In this document: one piece after another, positions 17,688 through 26,166 of the stretch
Layout of the letters: every line of letters begins with the position of its first letter
How positions within the stretch are numbered: position 1 is the first letter of the stretch
From: Paenibacillus sp. LHD-117
GTDB lineage: Bacteria; Bacillota; Bacilli; Paenibacillales; Paenibacillaceae
DNA: 64,000 nt
Direction: 5' to 3'
Assembly: GCF_030929555.1 (NCBI RefSeq)
Contig: NZ_JAVFVT010000027.1
Span: 37,443-101,442, forward strand
Notes under the pieces: model-generated
Told to the model about the DNA's origin: nothing
Database searches by the model: none
The model's input: the letters and a program-made list of their open reading frames with translations, nothing else
Made by a program: the position numbers and the translations under genes

Positions 17688-19503
17688 GATGATACGGTAC
17701 CGTCGTAACGATGACATCCTTACGGTAGAGCATGCGGGCCCGAATATAGAAGCTTGTCTGGTTATGCAGGAAGTGGTGCCATCCCTTCTTCGGAATGAAT
17801 TGGGGGATGATGACCGTTACCTGGTAATTCGCTTCCTTCGCCTTGCGCTCCACCGTATCGATAAACTTCATCAGCGGCTGGATAATGCTGCGGTATGGAG
17901 ATAACAGCGTGACGAGCCTGACTTCCTGTCCCCATTTCTTCCATTTCTCTTCGAAAACCGCCTCGTCTTCGCGTTCGAACGGAATGTAGACCGCGATGAT
18001 CTGATTCGCGCCCAACGACTTCGCGTAATTCAGGGAATGTTCGACGACATGCGTGATGCCCGCCACGGGCAGGATGATGACGTTGCCTTCGATCGGAATG
18101 GCTGGTTCGCAGGTGGTAAGGCGCAATTGCTCCCCTACGGCTTCGTAATGTTTGTTGATTTTGCGGAACAGTAAAATGATCAGCGGCAGGAAGACGAGCA
18201 CCGTCCATACTTGATTAAATTTCGTCAAGAAGAACATCAGCGTAACGATCAGACTAATGATCGCTCCGATCGTATTCGTGAGGAGCTTCGCCACCCATCC
18301 TTCAGGCTTTTGCCGCATCCACTTGACCATCATCCCGCTCTGCGACAGCGTAAACGGGAGAAAGACGCCGACCGCGTATAGCGGAATCAATTGTTCCGTT
18401 TTTCCATGGAACGCGACGATCAGCACAATCGACAGGATCGCCAGGATGATGATCCCGTTCGAATACCCGAGCCGGTCTCCCCTAATCATGAACATGCGCG
18501 GAATAAATTTATCTTTCGCAAGATTGACGGCTAGCAGCGGGAAAGCCGTATATCCGGTATTCGCGGCAAGCACCAAAATTAAAGCCGTCGTGCCTTGGAT
18601 CGCATAATATAGGAAGCCGCGCCCGAAGGTTTGTTCGGCAATCTGGGAGACGACTGTGGCTTCTTCGATCGGCGTGACTCCATAGTAATACGCCAAGAAC
18701 ACGATGCCCGAAAACAATATCGCAAGCAAGATCCCCATGGCCATCAACGTCTTGGATGCATTGTTCGGAGCTGGCGTTTTGAAATTCGGAATGGCGTTCG
18801 ATATCGCTTCTACACCAGTGAGGGCCGAGCTGCCCGACGCGAATGCTTTCAATAACAAAAACAAGCTGATCCCGGCTACCGGCGTTCCGATCGGTGCGTG
18901 TCGTTCGGGCGAAACGCCGCCGGATAAAATATCGAACAGTCCCACCCCGATCAGAATGAATAAGGCTAAGACGAACAGATAAACCGGATAAGCGAGAATT
19001 GATGCGGATTCCGTCACTCCCCTGAGGTTCAGAATCGTGATGAGAATGACAAAGCAGACGGCTATCGGCACATTGTATTCATGCAAGCCGGGAAAGGCGG
19101 ATGTGATGGCGTCCGTCCCTGCCGAGACGCTTACGGCGACCGTCAAGATATAATCCACGAGCAGCGAGCTTCCCGCGATCAACCCCGGATACTTGCCCAA
19201 GTTCTCCTTGGAAACGACGTAGGCCCCGCCGCCGTGGGGATAAGCAAAGATGATTTGCCGATAGGACAAGATCAATGCGGTGAGCAGGATCAATACGCCG
19301 ACCGCGATCGGGATCGAATACCAGAATGCCGACATGCTTACGGTCACAAGCACGAGCAAAATTTGCTCTGGGCCGTATGCGACCGATGACAAAGCATCGG
19401 ATGACAGAATGGCCAGCGCTTTTTTCTTATTTAGCTTTTGCTCCCCCAGCTCTGTCGATTTGAGAGGTCGCCCGATCAAAATTCTTTTTATGGTTGCAAA
19501 CAA
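17677..19503 (-). CDS. kimA: KimA-type high-affinity potassium importer
   Basis: 608 residues, practically the length of B. subtilis KimA (YdaO). The N-terminus IKRILIGRPLKSTELGEQKLNKKKALA... SSDALSSVAYGPEQ, the loop YPHGGGAYVVSKENLGK and the C-terminal IPQFIPKKGWHHFLHNQ are all diagnostic. Twelve hydrophobic segments are followed by a cytosolic alpha/beta domain that binds c-di-AMP in this family. The start is TTG with a weak GGTGAT site. It lies next to the kdp operon, so this region holds two K+ uptake systems. The 80 bases upstream are too short for a ydaO riboswitch, unlike B. subtilis. Confidence 0.94.
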   Translation of the reverse strand: MFATIKRILIGRPLKSTELGEQKLNKKKALAILSSDALSSVAYGPEQILLVLVTVSMSAFWYSIPIAVGVLILLTALILSYRQIIFAYPHGGGAYVVSKENLGKYPGLIAGSSLLVDYILTVAVSVSAGTDAITSAFPGLHEYNVPIAVCFVILITILNLRGVTESASILAYPVYLFVLALFILIGVGLFDILSGGVSPERHAPIGTPVAGISLFLLLKAFASGSSALTGVEAISNAIPNFKTPAPNNASKTLMAMGILLAILFSGIVFLAYYYGVTPIEEATVVSQIAEQTFGRGFLYYAIQGTTALILVLAANTGYTAFPLLAVNLAKDKFIPRMFMIRGDRLGYSNGIIILAILSIVLIVAFHGKTEQLIPLYAVGVFLPFTLSQSGMMVKWMRQKPEGWVAKLLTNTIGAIISLIVTLMFFLTKFNQVWTVLVFLPLIILLFRKINKHYEAVGEQLRLTTCEPAIPIEGNVIILPVAGITHVVEHSLNYAKSLGANQIIAVYIPFEREDEAVFEEKWKKWGQEVRLVTLLSPYRSIIQPLMKFIDTVERKAKEANYQVTVIIPQFIPKKGWHHFLHNQTSFYIRARMLYRKDVIVTTVPYHLKK

Positions 19504-19583
19504 TACCGATCACCGCCACTTGAAGGATAGACATGGTTTTTTCGTGCCACGTTTAATTTCCCCACTTCGGCGGTTTTTAGCAT

Positions 19584-20480
19584 TTACTGCTCTCGCGTGT
19601 ACATGCTCTGATCCTGCAATCGAACAAGCACTTTGCCGTATCGTCCGCCTTCATGGACGACAACCTGACCGGATGGATAGGTCCGTTCCAAATAATCGGC
19701 GACGATCGTTTTGGTCCCTTCATCCAATTGTTGATCGTGTTTGCCGAGCCAAACCATCGCATCCTGTAGCGCTTTTGCATGGTCGACTACCGTCGTTTTC
19801 GCTTCCCTCGTTACGATCGATTCATATGCGTAACCCTTAAGGTAGAGCAAATGGAGTAAATAAGCCATCTCCATATTTTCGTGTTTGTGAGGTTGATCGG
19901 TCACGAGCGGAAAAATCTCGTTCTTGAGACTGTTTTCCATCGTTCCCGCCGGCAAGCTGATGTAACAAAACTGTTTGGCGCAGCTCATCACCTTCTCCAC
20001 GCTTTCCCAATCGGTGATGACCGGGCACATGGATACGAAGACGAGATCGAACTTTTTGCGCCAGCCTCTCGCGTCAATGTCGATTTCCTCGAACGGCTCC
20101 TTCACGACGGTAACCGTCCCTCCCCCTTCGCCTGCTTGCTTGATGTTATCGTACAGTAGCTCGGCAAGAGGCAGGCATGGCTCGACGGCGGTAACGATAG
20201 CGCCTCGCTCCGCGAACGGAACCGAGAATCCGCCCGATGCGGCTCCAATATCGAGGACGGTTGCATCCTGAAAGCGTACCCCTTGTCCTTCGATCCAGTT
20301 CATGATCCGTTTCGTCCGCCGTTTGCCCTCGTCGCTGAACACTTCTTTGTTAAAAGAAACCGCCTTATAATCGAAAGCATGCGTAGTATCGATGCCGGCT
20401 GCCTTCATTTTGTTTACGCCTGTATGAGGGTCGTTCTTCCATGCTTGCTCCCACTTGGCAGCGTCAAAAAAATCGGTCAT
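19584..20480 (-). CDS. class I SAM-dependent methyltransferase
   Basis: About 298 residues. The SAM-binding motif I is VLDIGAASGGFSVPFAERG near residue 75, with motif II VTAVEP and a later DLVFVSMCP. The start used is the ATG that follows GGAGG; an ATG 15 bases upstream overlaps the ribosome binding site itself. Substrate unknown. The repeat element copy 2 lies just upstream and kimA downstream. Confidence 0.85.
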   Translation of the reverse strand: MTDFFDAAKWEQAWKNDPHTGVNKMKAAGIDTTHAFDYKAVSFNKEVFSDEGKRRTKRIMNWIEGQGVRFQDATVLDIGAASGGFSVPFAERGAIVTAVEPCLPLAELLYDNIKQAGEGGGTVTVVKEPFEEIDIDARGWRKKFDLVFVSMCPVITDWESVEKVMSCAKQFCYISLPAGTMENSLKNEIFPLVTDQPHKHENMEMAYLLHLLYLKGYAYESIVTREAKTTVVDHAKALQDAMVWLGKHDQQLDEGTKTIVADYLERTYPSGQVVVHEGGRYGKVLVRLQDQSMYTREQ

Positions 20481-20560
20481 TTCGTTAACCTCCATATAAA
20501 TTAGATTTTAAGGATAAATAATATCTATAATTAAGGCGAAAAAACGCCCAATTAGTGCAT

Positions 20561-20728
20561 GTTCAAAAAGCCCGGTTTTCAGCACCAAGAAGGTTGAAAG
20601 AAGCTAGGAAATGAGGAGCGGAGCGTAGCTGGAGGCTACGTGAGCACCGGAAGTTCCGGCTGAATTCAAGATTCGAAGTCGAATAGGCTTCTTGAGAACC
20701 ATCGTGATCAAAATTGGGCTTTTTAAAC
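20561..20728 (+). repeat. intergenic inverted-repeat element, copy 2
   Basis: 168 bp, the same length and orientation as copy 1. Both termini read AAAAAGCCC / GGGCTTTTT where the other copies have AAAAAGTCC / GGACTTTTT, so the two arms changed together. The central hairpin is GTAGC/GCTAC with a TGGAG loop and CCGGAA/TTCCGG is a perfect stem. It lies between the methyltransferase and Rrf2 genes. No coding potential conserved. Confidence 0.88.
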
Positions 20729-20736
20729 AACCTTTA

Positions 20737-21138
20737 TTATTGAACGTTTTTCATCGACTTGGCAAGTTCGTACATCGTCTTGCTTCGTAATTGCTGCTCC
20801 ATCTTCTCTTCCGCCTCAAGAACGACTTGCTGGATCAAGCATTCCGGCCCGTGGTCCAGGCTGCAATCGAATAAGGAGGTCGTCCCTTCGATCGCGTGAA
20901 TGATATCGAGGAACGAGATCGTCTCCCAGTTCCGCTTCAGCCGGTATCCGCCGCTCGCGCCCGATGCCGATTCGATCATCCCGGCCTTAACAAGTTTCGT
21001 CAAAATTTTGGACAAGTAAGTCGGGGATACGTTCTGCTTCTCGGCAAGCAGCTGCACGCCGATTGGTTTCTCGGGCGTGGCGACCGCAAGAAAAAGCATC
21101 GTGTGAAGGGCATAGTTCGTCGCCTTCGAATATTTCAT
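20737..21138 (-). CDS. Rrf2 family transcriptional regulator
   Basis: 133 residues from the ATG that follows GAGGAGGG. The N-terminal winged helix (KYSKATNYALHTMLFLA... VSPTYLSKILTKLVKAGMI... GASGGYRL) is typical of Rrf2. Two cysteines (DCSLDHGPEC) occupy the segment where IscR and NsrR ligate an Fe-S cluster, but the usual third Cys is not seen. Signal sensed is unknown. A promoter with a short inverted repeat at its start point suggests autoregulation. Confidence 0.9.
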   Translation of the reverse strand: MKYSKATNYALHTMLFLAVATPEKPIGVQLLAEKQNVSPTYLSKILTKLVKAGMIESASGASGGYRLKRNWETISFLDIIHAIEGTTSLFDCSLDHGPECLIQQVVLEAEEKMEQQLRSKTMYELAKSMKNVQ

Positions 21139-21165
21139 GTCGGAACCCTCCTCTACCGCTTTTAC

Positions 21166-21209
21166 AGACTTCACGAGTCTATAATAACTTTAATGCAAGC
21201 AGACGTCAA
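21166..21209 (-). promoter_or_regulatory. promoter of the Rrf2 gene with possible operator
   Basis: TTGACG (21204-21209) and TATTAT (21181-21186) lie 17 bases apart on the minus strand. An inverted repeat AGACT-N5-AGTCT (21166-21180) follows at the predicted start point, a plausible site for autoregulation. Confidence 0.6.
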
Positions 21210-21278
21210 GCGGCGATGCAATAGGTTATCGATTGTATGGCAATGTCGATATTGATCTTTGTGCTCGTAATGCCATAA

Positions 21279-21320
21279 AACGAAAGGAGGCCGCCTCTCG
21301 CGAGGCGGCCTTCTTTCGTT
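21279..21320 (-). terminator. rho-independent terminator after the MFS gene
   Basis: Very stable stem of about 18 bp (AACGAAAGGAGGCCGCCTC pairing with its complement around CGCG), overlapping the MFS stop codon and followed by TTTT on the minus strand. Confidence 0.85.
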
Positions 21321-22566
21321 ATGCTTGTCGGCTAGAAACTTGGTTTCGCCGATGAGAGATTTGGTTTCGCCGATGGAAATAAACGTTCAGACGTTCCGAT
21401 AGAATCAGCATGACGGCCGCGGTCGCCACCAAATAGTAAGGAAAGACGCCGATCGAGAACGTCACTGCGAGAAAACCGACGATCGGCGGGACGAGCGTGC
21501 TGCCCGTGTACGCGACCGCCATCTGGTAGCCCATGATCGTCTGCGCGTTTTTTTGGCCGAAGCGGACCGGCGTCTCGTGAAGCAGGCAGGGATAGATCGG
21601 CGCGAGACCTAACCCGATGATCAAGAAACCTGCCAATGAGAATGCTTGCGGCAGCGGCAGCACGAGCAGCGCCGCTCCCGACAAAGCCGTCATTTGCCCT
21701 ATGCGGATAAGCATCCGGTTGCTTAGCTTGAATGTGACGAACCCCGTGATGAATCGGCCGACCGTAATGCCTCCATAGTACATGGAGACCCATTGCGCGG
21801 CGACGGAAGCAGGCAAATCTTTGAGCTCGACGAGATAGCTGCTTCCCCATAAACCAACGGTGACCTCGATCCCGCAGTATAACAAAAACGATAGTAGAGA
21901 AAATTTAACGCCTTTCAGTCGAAGCGGATGTTTCGGAGCTCCGCCTTCTTCGATTACGGGACTATCATCAATTGCATTGTCGTTGTCAAGGTTCTCCTGA
22001 CGGCCGTTCCCGTTATTCTTTTTCCAAAGAGGCAACGTGAGGAGCAGCACGATCGCCAGTCCGAATTGAATGGCGGCGACGGTTCCGTACCCGCCTCTCC
22101 ATGAGCCATCGCCCATCGCGTTCGCCATAATAACGGGACCCATCGTAGCGCCGACACCCCAGAAGCAGTGCAGCCAGCTCATATGATGCGCTTTGTAGTT
22201 GGCGGCGACATAATGGTTAAGCCCCGCATCCACGGAACCGCCGCCAAGGCCGAGCGGTATCGCGCACAACACGAGCCAGACAAGCGACGGCGATTGCGAA
22301 TAGCCGAACAAAGCGGCTGCCGTCATCAAGCAGCTGACGAGCGTTATTTTGCCCGTGCCGAATTTCGCGATCATCTTTCCGCTCGCCAAGCTGGATACGA
22401 TCGTGCCGGCGGCGATCGTGGTATAAAGCCAACCGGCCGTTTCGAGCGGCGCGTGGAATTCCTTTTGCATGACCGGCCATGCCGTTCCTAATAATGAATC
22501 GGGTAATCCTAAACTAATGAATGCCAAATAAATAAGAAGCAAAAAAAATGTTGCCAAATCAGTCAC
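21319..22566 (-). CDS. MFS transporter
   Basis: 415 residues with twelve hydrophobic segments and a hydrophilic central loop rich in Asn and Asp. The start ISLGLPDSLLGTAWPVMQ and AGLNHYVAANYKAHHMSWLHCFWGVGA resemble FucP-like sugar MFS proteins of Bacilli. It starts with GTG and follows an ROK-family regulator gene by 13 bases, so the pair is probably one transcript with the regulator controlling uptake of a sugar. The substrate is not evident. Confidence 0.88.
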   Translation of the reverse strand: MTDLATFFLLLIYLAFISLGLPDSLLGTAWPVMQKEFHAPLETAGWLYTTIAAGTIVSSLASGKMIAKFGTGKITLVSCLMTAAALFGYSQSPSLVWLVLCAIPLGLGGGSVDAGLNHYVAANYKAHHMSWLHCFWGVGATMGPVIMANAMGDGSWRGGYGTVAAIQFGLAIVLLLTLPLWKKNNGNGRQENLDNDNAIDDSPVIEEGGAPKHPLRLKGVKFSLLSFLLYCGIEVTVGLWGSSYLVELKDLPASVAAQWVSMYYGGITVGRFITGFVTFKLSNRMLIRIGQMTALSGAALLVLPLPQAFSLAGFLIIGLGLAPIYPCLLHETPVRFGQKNAQTIMGYQMAVAYTGSTLVPPIVGFLAVTFSIGVFPYYLVATAAVMLILSERLNVYFHRRNQISHRRNQVSSRQA

Positions 22567-22579
22567 CTTGTTTCTTCCG

Positions 22580-23626
22580 TTAGTTGTTTATCGTTGCGCC
22601 TTCCATCAAGAGATCGAGTCCAAGCTCGCGCAATCCGGTCAAGTAGTCGTCGTCTCGGTCGCTTAATGAGAGCTTCGGAAGATGCGCCTCGGGGATATAA
22701 TCCGCGCTGCCGAGCGCGATTCGTCTAAGCTGCCGATTAGTTACTTCGTCTTCTCCGAACACGATCTCATGCGGATTCAAGATCGCGGCAAGAGATGCGA
22801 CGAGCCGGCTTACCGAATCGATTGTTGCCTCGCTTAAGTGACGGATCCCGCCTGGGCCTCTGACGTCGAACATGGCTTGCCCGAAATTCCGATCGTCGTG
22901 CAGCGGGACAAACGAAACCTCGCCGGAGAAATAGGTGCTTCCCCGTACCACTTCCCCGTTGATCAACATGCCCGCGCCGGGTCCGTTCTGTCCAAAGTAC
23001 AAGTAAACCAAGGTTTGCCGCCGTTGCTCGTGAACCGGGAATCGGATGCGGCTATATCCGAGAACGGCCGCGTTCATGTCGTTCTCCACGACGACCGGTA
23101 TGCCGAATCGTTGTTCGAAGTCACCTTTGAGGTCGACGTTCTGCAGCTGCGGGTAGTCGGGAATCAATACGATCCGGCCAAGCCGGACCGCGCCTGGCAC
23201 TCCGATCGCGATAGAGCCGATATTGGGATATTTCGAAAGGATCTTGCCCGCTTGTTCGGCCAAGCTGCCTGCATCCTTCGTTAACGAGGTTGAGGTACGG
23301 CCCTTCTCTTTCGTCTCTCCCCTGCTGTCGAAAATCATATACTGCGTTTCTTCCTTCTCGAGAAACAACGCCAGTCCAAGCCGATACTCGGGGTTGTACG
23401 AATATCGGATCGCCCTGCGTCCTCCGCTGGATTCGCCAAGGCCAAGCGTCATGATTTCGCCCGACTCTTCCATTCGCGCCAGAAATTTGCTAATTGTGGG
23501 AAAACTGATGGAGAGCTTCCCGCTAATCTCCGCTTTCGTCGCGCTGCCGAGTTCAAGCAGAGCTTGCCGGATGCCCTGCTCGATCGCTTTTTTCGTCTCT
23601 TTGGGGGTCGCGACCAAATCGTCCAT
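22580..23626 (-). CDS. ROK family transcriptional regulator
   Basis: About 348 residues. An N-terminal winged helix (SATKAEISGKLSISFPTISKFLARMEESGEI) precedes an ROK-type sugar-kinase-like domain with GVPGAV and a VENDMNAAVLGYSR block. The Zn-binding CxxCGxxGC motif of true ROK kinases and repressors is missing, and the ATP-site glycines look weakened, which suits a pure regulator. The ATG used has GGTGATT upstream; a GTG 30 bases earlier is possible. A perfect 10-bp inverted repeat lies right upstream and is the likely operator. Confidence 0.88.
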   Translation of the reverse strand: MDDLVATPKETKKAIEQGIRQALLELGSATKAEISGKLSISFPTISKFLARMEESGEIMTLGLGESSGGRRAIRYSYNPEYRLGLALFLEKEETQYMIFDSRGETKEKGRTSTSLTKDAGSLAEQAGKILSKYPNIGSIAIGVPGAVRLGRIVLIPDYPQLQNVDLKGDFEQRFGIPVVVENDMNAAVLGYSRIRFPVHEQRRQTLVYLYFGQNGPGAGMLINGEVVRGSTYFSGEVSFVPLHDDRNFGQAMFDVRGPGGIRHLSEATIDSVSRLVASLAAILNPHEIVFGEDEVTNRQLRRIALGSADYIPEAHLPKLSLSDRDDDYLTGLRELGLDLLMEGATINN

Positions 23627-23654
23627 TACAATCACCGCCTGTATCCCAAACTCC

Positions 23655-23678
23655 ACTTATTAAAGACGTTTAATAAGT
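23655..23678. promoter_or_regulatory. perfect palindromic operator before the ROK gene
   Basis: ACTTATTAAA-GACG-TTTAATAAGT, ten perfectly complementary base pairs around a 4-base spacer, ending about 28 bases before the ROK start codon. Symmetry and AT-rich arms match ROK-repressor operators such as XylR and NagC sites in general form. Confidence 0.75.
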
Positions 23679-23714
23679 CTCATTCATCATAACAGATCGA
23701 GAATCAAGCAGCAA

Positions 23715-23746
23715 CAAAAAAAGAGCAAGCGCCTAAGCGCCTGCCC
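23715..23746 (-). terminator. rho-independent terminator of metE
   Basis: 10-bp stem with two G-U pairs when read on the minus strand (GGGCAGGCGC with GCGCUUGCUC, loop UUAG), followed by TTTTTTTG. On the plus strand the same positions would be A-C mismatches, so it works only for metE. Confidence 0.8.
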
Positions 23747-23754
23747 TTGTTTTC

Positions 23755-26043
23755 TTATACTTGAACGGTATGTTTCTCCCGTGCGATTCGTGTCGCGTCC
23801 ACCATGTTGCGCAAGGAAGCAATCGTCTCTTCCGAACCGCGCGTCTTCAGGCCGCAGTCCGGGTTAATCCAGAACAGCTTCGGATCGAGGACGCGAAGCG
23901 CGCGGTCGATCATGTTTGTCATTTCGCCGACGCTTGGCACCCGCGGACTGTGGATGTCGTAGACGCCAAGGCCGATGCCCAGCTTGTACGTGTTTTCTTC
24001 GAAGCTGTGAATGAGCTCGCCGTGGCTGCGCGACGTCTCGATCGAGATGACGTCAGCGTCCATCGCCTCGATGGAGTCGATCATGTCATGGAATTCGCAA
24101 TAACACATATGCGTATGAATCTGCGTTGTATCTTGCACGGTGCAGGTCGTCATCCGGAAAGCTTTGACCGACCATGCCAAATATTCCGCTTGGTCTTTCT
24201 CCTTCAGCGGCAGACCTTCGCGAACTGCCGGTTCGTCGACCTGGATCATCCCGATGCCGGCCTGCTCCAATGCCTCAACCTCTTGTCTCAGCGCGTAAGC
24301 CAGCTGGTATGCGATCTGCTCGCGCGTAATGTCATCGCGGACGAACGACCAGTTCATGATCGTAATCGGTCCCGTAAGCATACCTTTCACTGGACGGGCC
24401 GTCTTCGATTGCGCGTACCGCGTTTCCTCAACGGTCATGGCCTGTTCGAAGGCGACGTCTCCGAAGATGATCGGCGGCTTAACGCAGCGCGATCCGTACG
24501 ATTGCACCCAACCGAATTCGGTGAAGGCGAAACCTGCCAGCTTCTCCCCGAAAAATTCGACCATATCCGTCCGTTCGAATTCGCCGTGGACGAGTACATC
24601 GAGTCCGATCTCTTCCTGCAGACCGATCCAAAGATCGATTTGCTCGCGAATAAACGCGTTATACTGTTCGTTGTTCCATTCGCCTTTGCGCCATGACTGT
24701 CTTGCTTTGCGAACCTCGGCGGATTGCGGGAAGCTACCGATGGTCGTCGTCGGGAAGATCGGCAGCTGCCACTTGCGCTCCTGAGCCGCGTGACGCTCAG
24801 CGAACGGCAAGCTGCGCAGCGGCTCTTGCTTGCTGACGGCCGCGACGGCGGCTTGAATCTCGCCTCTGTTGCGGGCGCCCGATTGCTCGATCGCCTGAAG
24901 CTCGCGCGAGTTGCGCGCCAGCTCTTCGGCTACCGCCGACTCGCCGGAAGCAACGGCTTTCTTCAGCAACGCGATTTCGCCAAGCTTTTCGTCCGCAAAG
25001 GCCAGAGCCTCTTTCAGCTCCGGAAGAAGCTTCGACTCGTTTTGAACGGTGACGGGCACATGAAGAAGGCTGCAAGAGGTTTGAACGATAAGCCGATCGG
25101 CCGGCACGATTGCCGTTAGCTCGCCAATCAGGTCCAGCTTCCCGCGAAGCGATGCTTTCCAAATGCCGCGGCCGTCGATGACGCCAGCGCCCAGCACTTT
25201 ATCGGACGGGAACCCGTTCGTTTTGATCGATTCCAAATTGCCTGCCAAGCCGTGCACGAAATCCAGCCCGATCCCTTTGACGGGGAGCGCGACGATCTCT
25301 TGGTAATAGTCGACCGATTCGAAATACGTCTGCATCATGATGTTCAGGTTAGGGACGTTGGCAGCAATGGTTCCGTAGATGGACTTCAGTCGTTCGATAT
25401 CCTTCTCGTCAACTTTCGTCACGAGTATCGGCTCGTCGATCTGCACCCAAGCGACACCTTCCTGCTCCAGCTCTTGCAAGATTTGCACGTATAACGGAAC
25501 CAAACGGTCGATCCAGGCGTCTAGTTCCGAAGCTTTATAACCTTTGGATAGCTTCAGGAAGGTGAGCGGCCCGATAATGACCGGTTTCCCTTCGATGCCG
25601 AGCGCTTCCTTCGCCTCGCGGTAGGCGATCAACGGCTTGTTCTCGGTAACGACAGGCGATGCCCCATCGAGCTCGGGGACGATATAGTGATAGTTCGTAT
25701 TAAACCATTTGGTCATTTCGCTGGCGGTCGCATCCTTGGTGCCGCGGGCGACTCCGTAATAGAGCGACAGAGGAACGGGTCCGCCGTCATACGGGAAACG
25801 TTTCGGCACGATTCCGAACATCGTGGCCGTATCCAGCACTTGATCGTAGTAGCTGAAGTCGCCTACCGGAATGTAGTCGATGCCTTGTTCCTGCTGTTTG
25901 CACAAGTGAGCGATTCGAATCTCTTGAAGCTGCTTCAGAAACTCCGATTCTTCCAGTTTGCCAGACCAGAACGCCTCCAACGCTTTTTTCCACTCCCGGT
26001 TCGCGCCGATGCGCGGGTATCCCAATACACTGCTTTTTGTCAT
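23755..26043 (-). CDS. metE: cobalamin-independent methionine synthase
   Basis: 762 residues, full length. Both barrels are present: the N-terminal half begins SSVLGYPRIGANREWKKALE, and the C-terminal half holds the zinc ligands in HTHMCYCEF and NPDCGLKTR plus IQVDEPAVREG. MetE transfers the methyl group of 5-methyltetrahydropteroyl-triglutamate to homocysteine. A LysR gene is located upstream on the same strand, and two LysR-like inverted repeats lie between them; I saw no SAM (S-box) riboswitch in the 120-base gap. Confidence 0.97.
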   Translation of the reverse strand: MTKSSVLGYPRIGANREWKKALEAFWSGKLEESEFLKQLQEIRIAHLCKQQEQGIDYIPVGDFSYYDQVLDTATMFGIVPKRFPYDGGPVPLSLYYGVARGTKDATASEMTKWFNTNYHYIVPELDGASPVVTENKPLIAYREAKEALGIEGKPVIIGPLTFLKLSKGYKASELDAWIDRLVPLYVQILQELEQEGVAWVQIDEPILVTKVDEKDIERLKSIYGTIAANVPNLNIMMQTYFESVDYYQEIVALPVKGIGLDFVHGLAGNLESIKTNGFPSDKVLGAGVIDGRGIWKASLRGKLDLIGELTAIVPADRLIVQTSCSLLHVPVTVQNESKLLPELKEALAFADEKLGEIALLKKAVASGESAVAEELARNSRELQAIEQSGARNRGEIQAAVAAVSKQEPLRSLPFAERHAAQERKWQLPIFPTTTIGSFPQSAEVRKARQSWRKGEWNNEQYNAFIREQIDLWIGLQEEIGLDVLVHGEFERTDMVEFFGEKLAGFAFTEFGWVQSYGSRCVKPPIIFGDVAFEQAMTVEETRYAQSKTARPVKGMLTGPITIMNWSFVRDDITREQIAYQLAYALRQEVEALEQAGIGMIQVDEPAVREGLPLKEKDQAEYLAWSVKAFRMTTCTVQDTTQIHTHMCYCEFHDMIDSIEAMDADVISIETSRSHGELIHSFEENTYKLGIGLGVYDIHSPRVPSVGEMTNMIDRALRVLDPKLFWINPDCGLKTRGSEETIASLRNMVDATRIAREKHTVQV

Positions 26044-26094
26044 CTTGCAACACTCCCTACTTATCGTTACAAGAAAGATACCATGGAAGTTCGG

Positions 26095-26142
26095 ATATAG
26101 CGTAACTCAAATAATCTATATCTGGTCATAGTCATTAGCTAT
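26095..26142. promoter_or_regulatory. two LysR-type inverted repeats before metE
   Basis: ATATAG-N15-CTATAT (26095-26121) and ATAG-N7-CTAT (26128-26142). The second has the T-N11-A shape of LysR boxes. They fill the gap between the LysR gene and metE and could mediate homocysteine- or methionine-dependent control. Confidence 0.5.
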
Positions 26143-26166
26143 AACAAGCAGCGAAAAACGCCTTTC

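Noticed and set aside
23761..24696. 311-codon plus-strand ORF opposite metE
   Set aside because: Antisense to the zinc-site half of metE; no domain.
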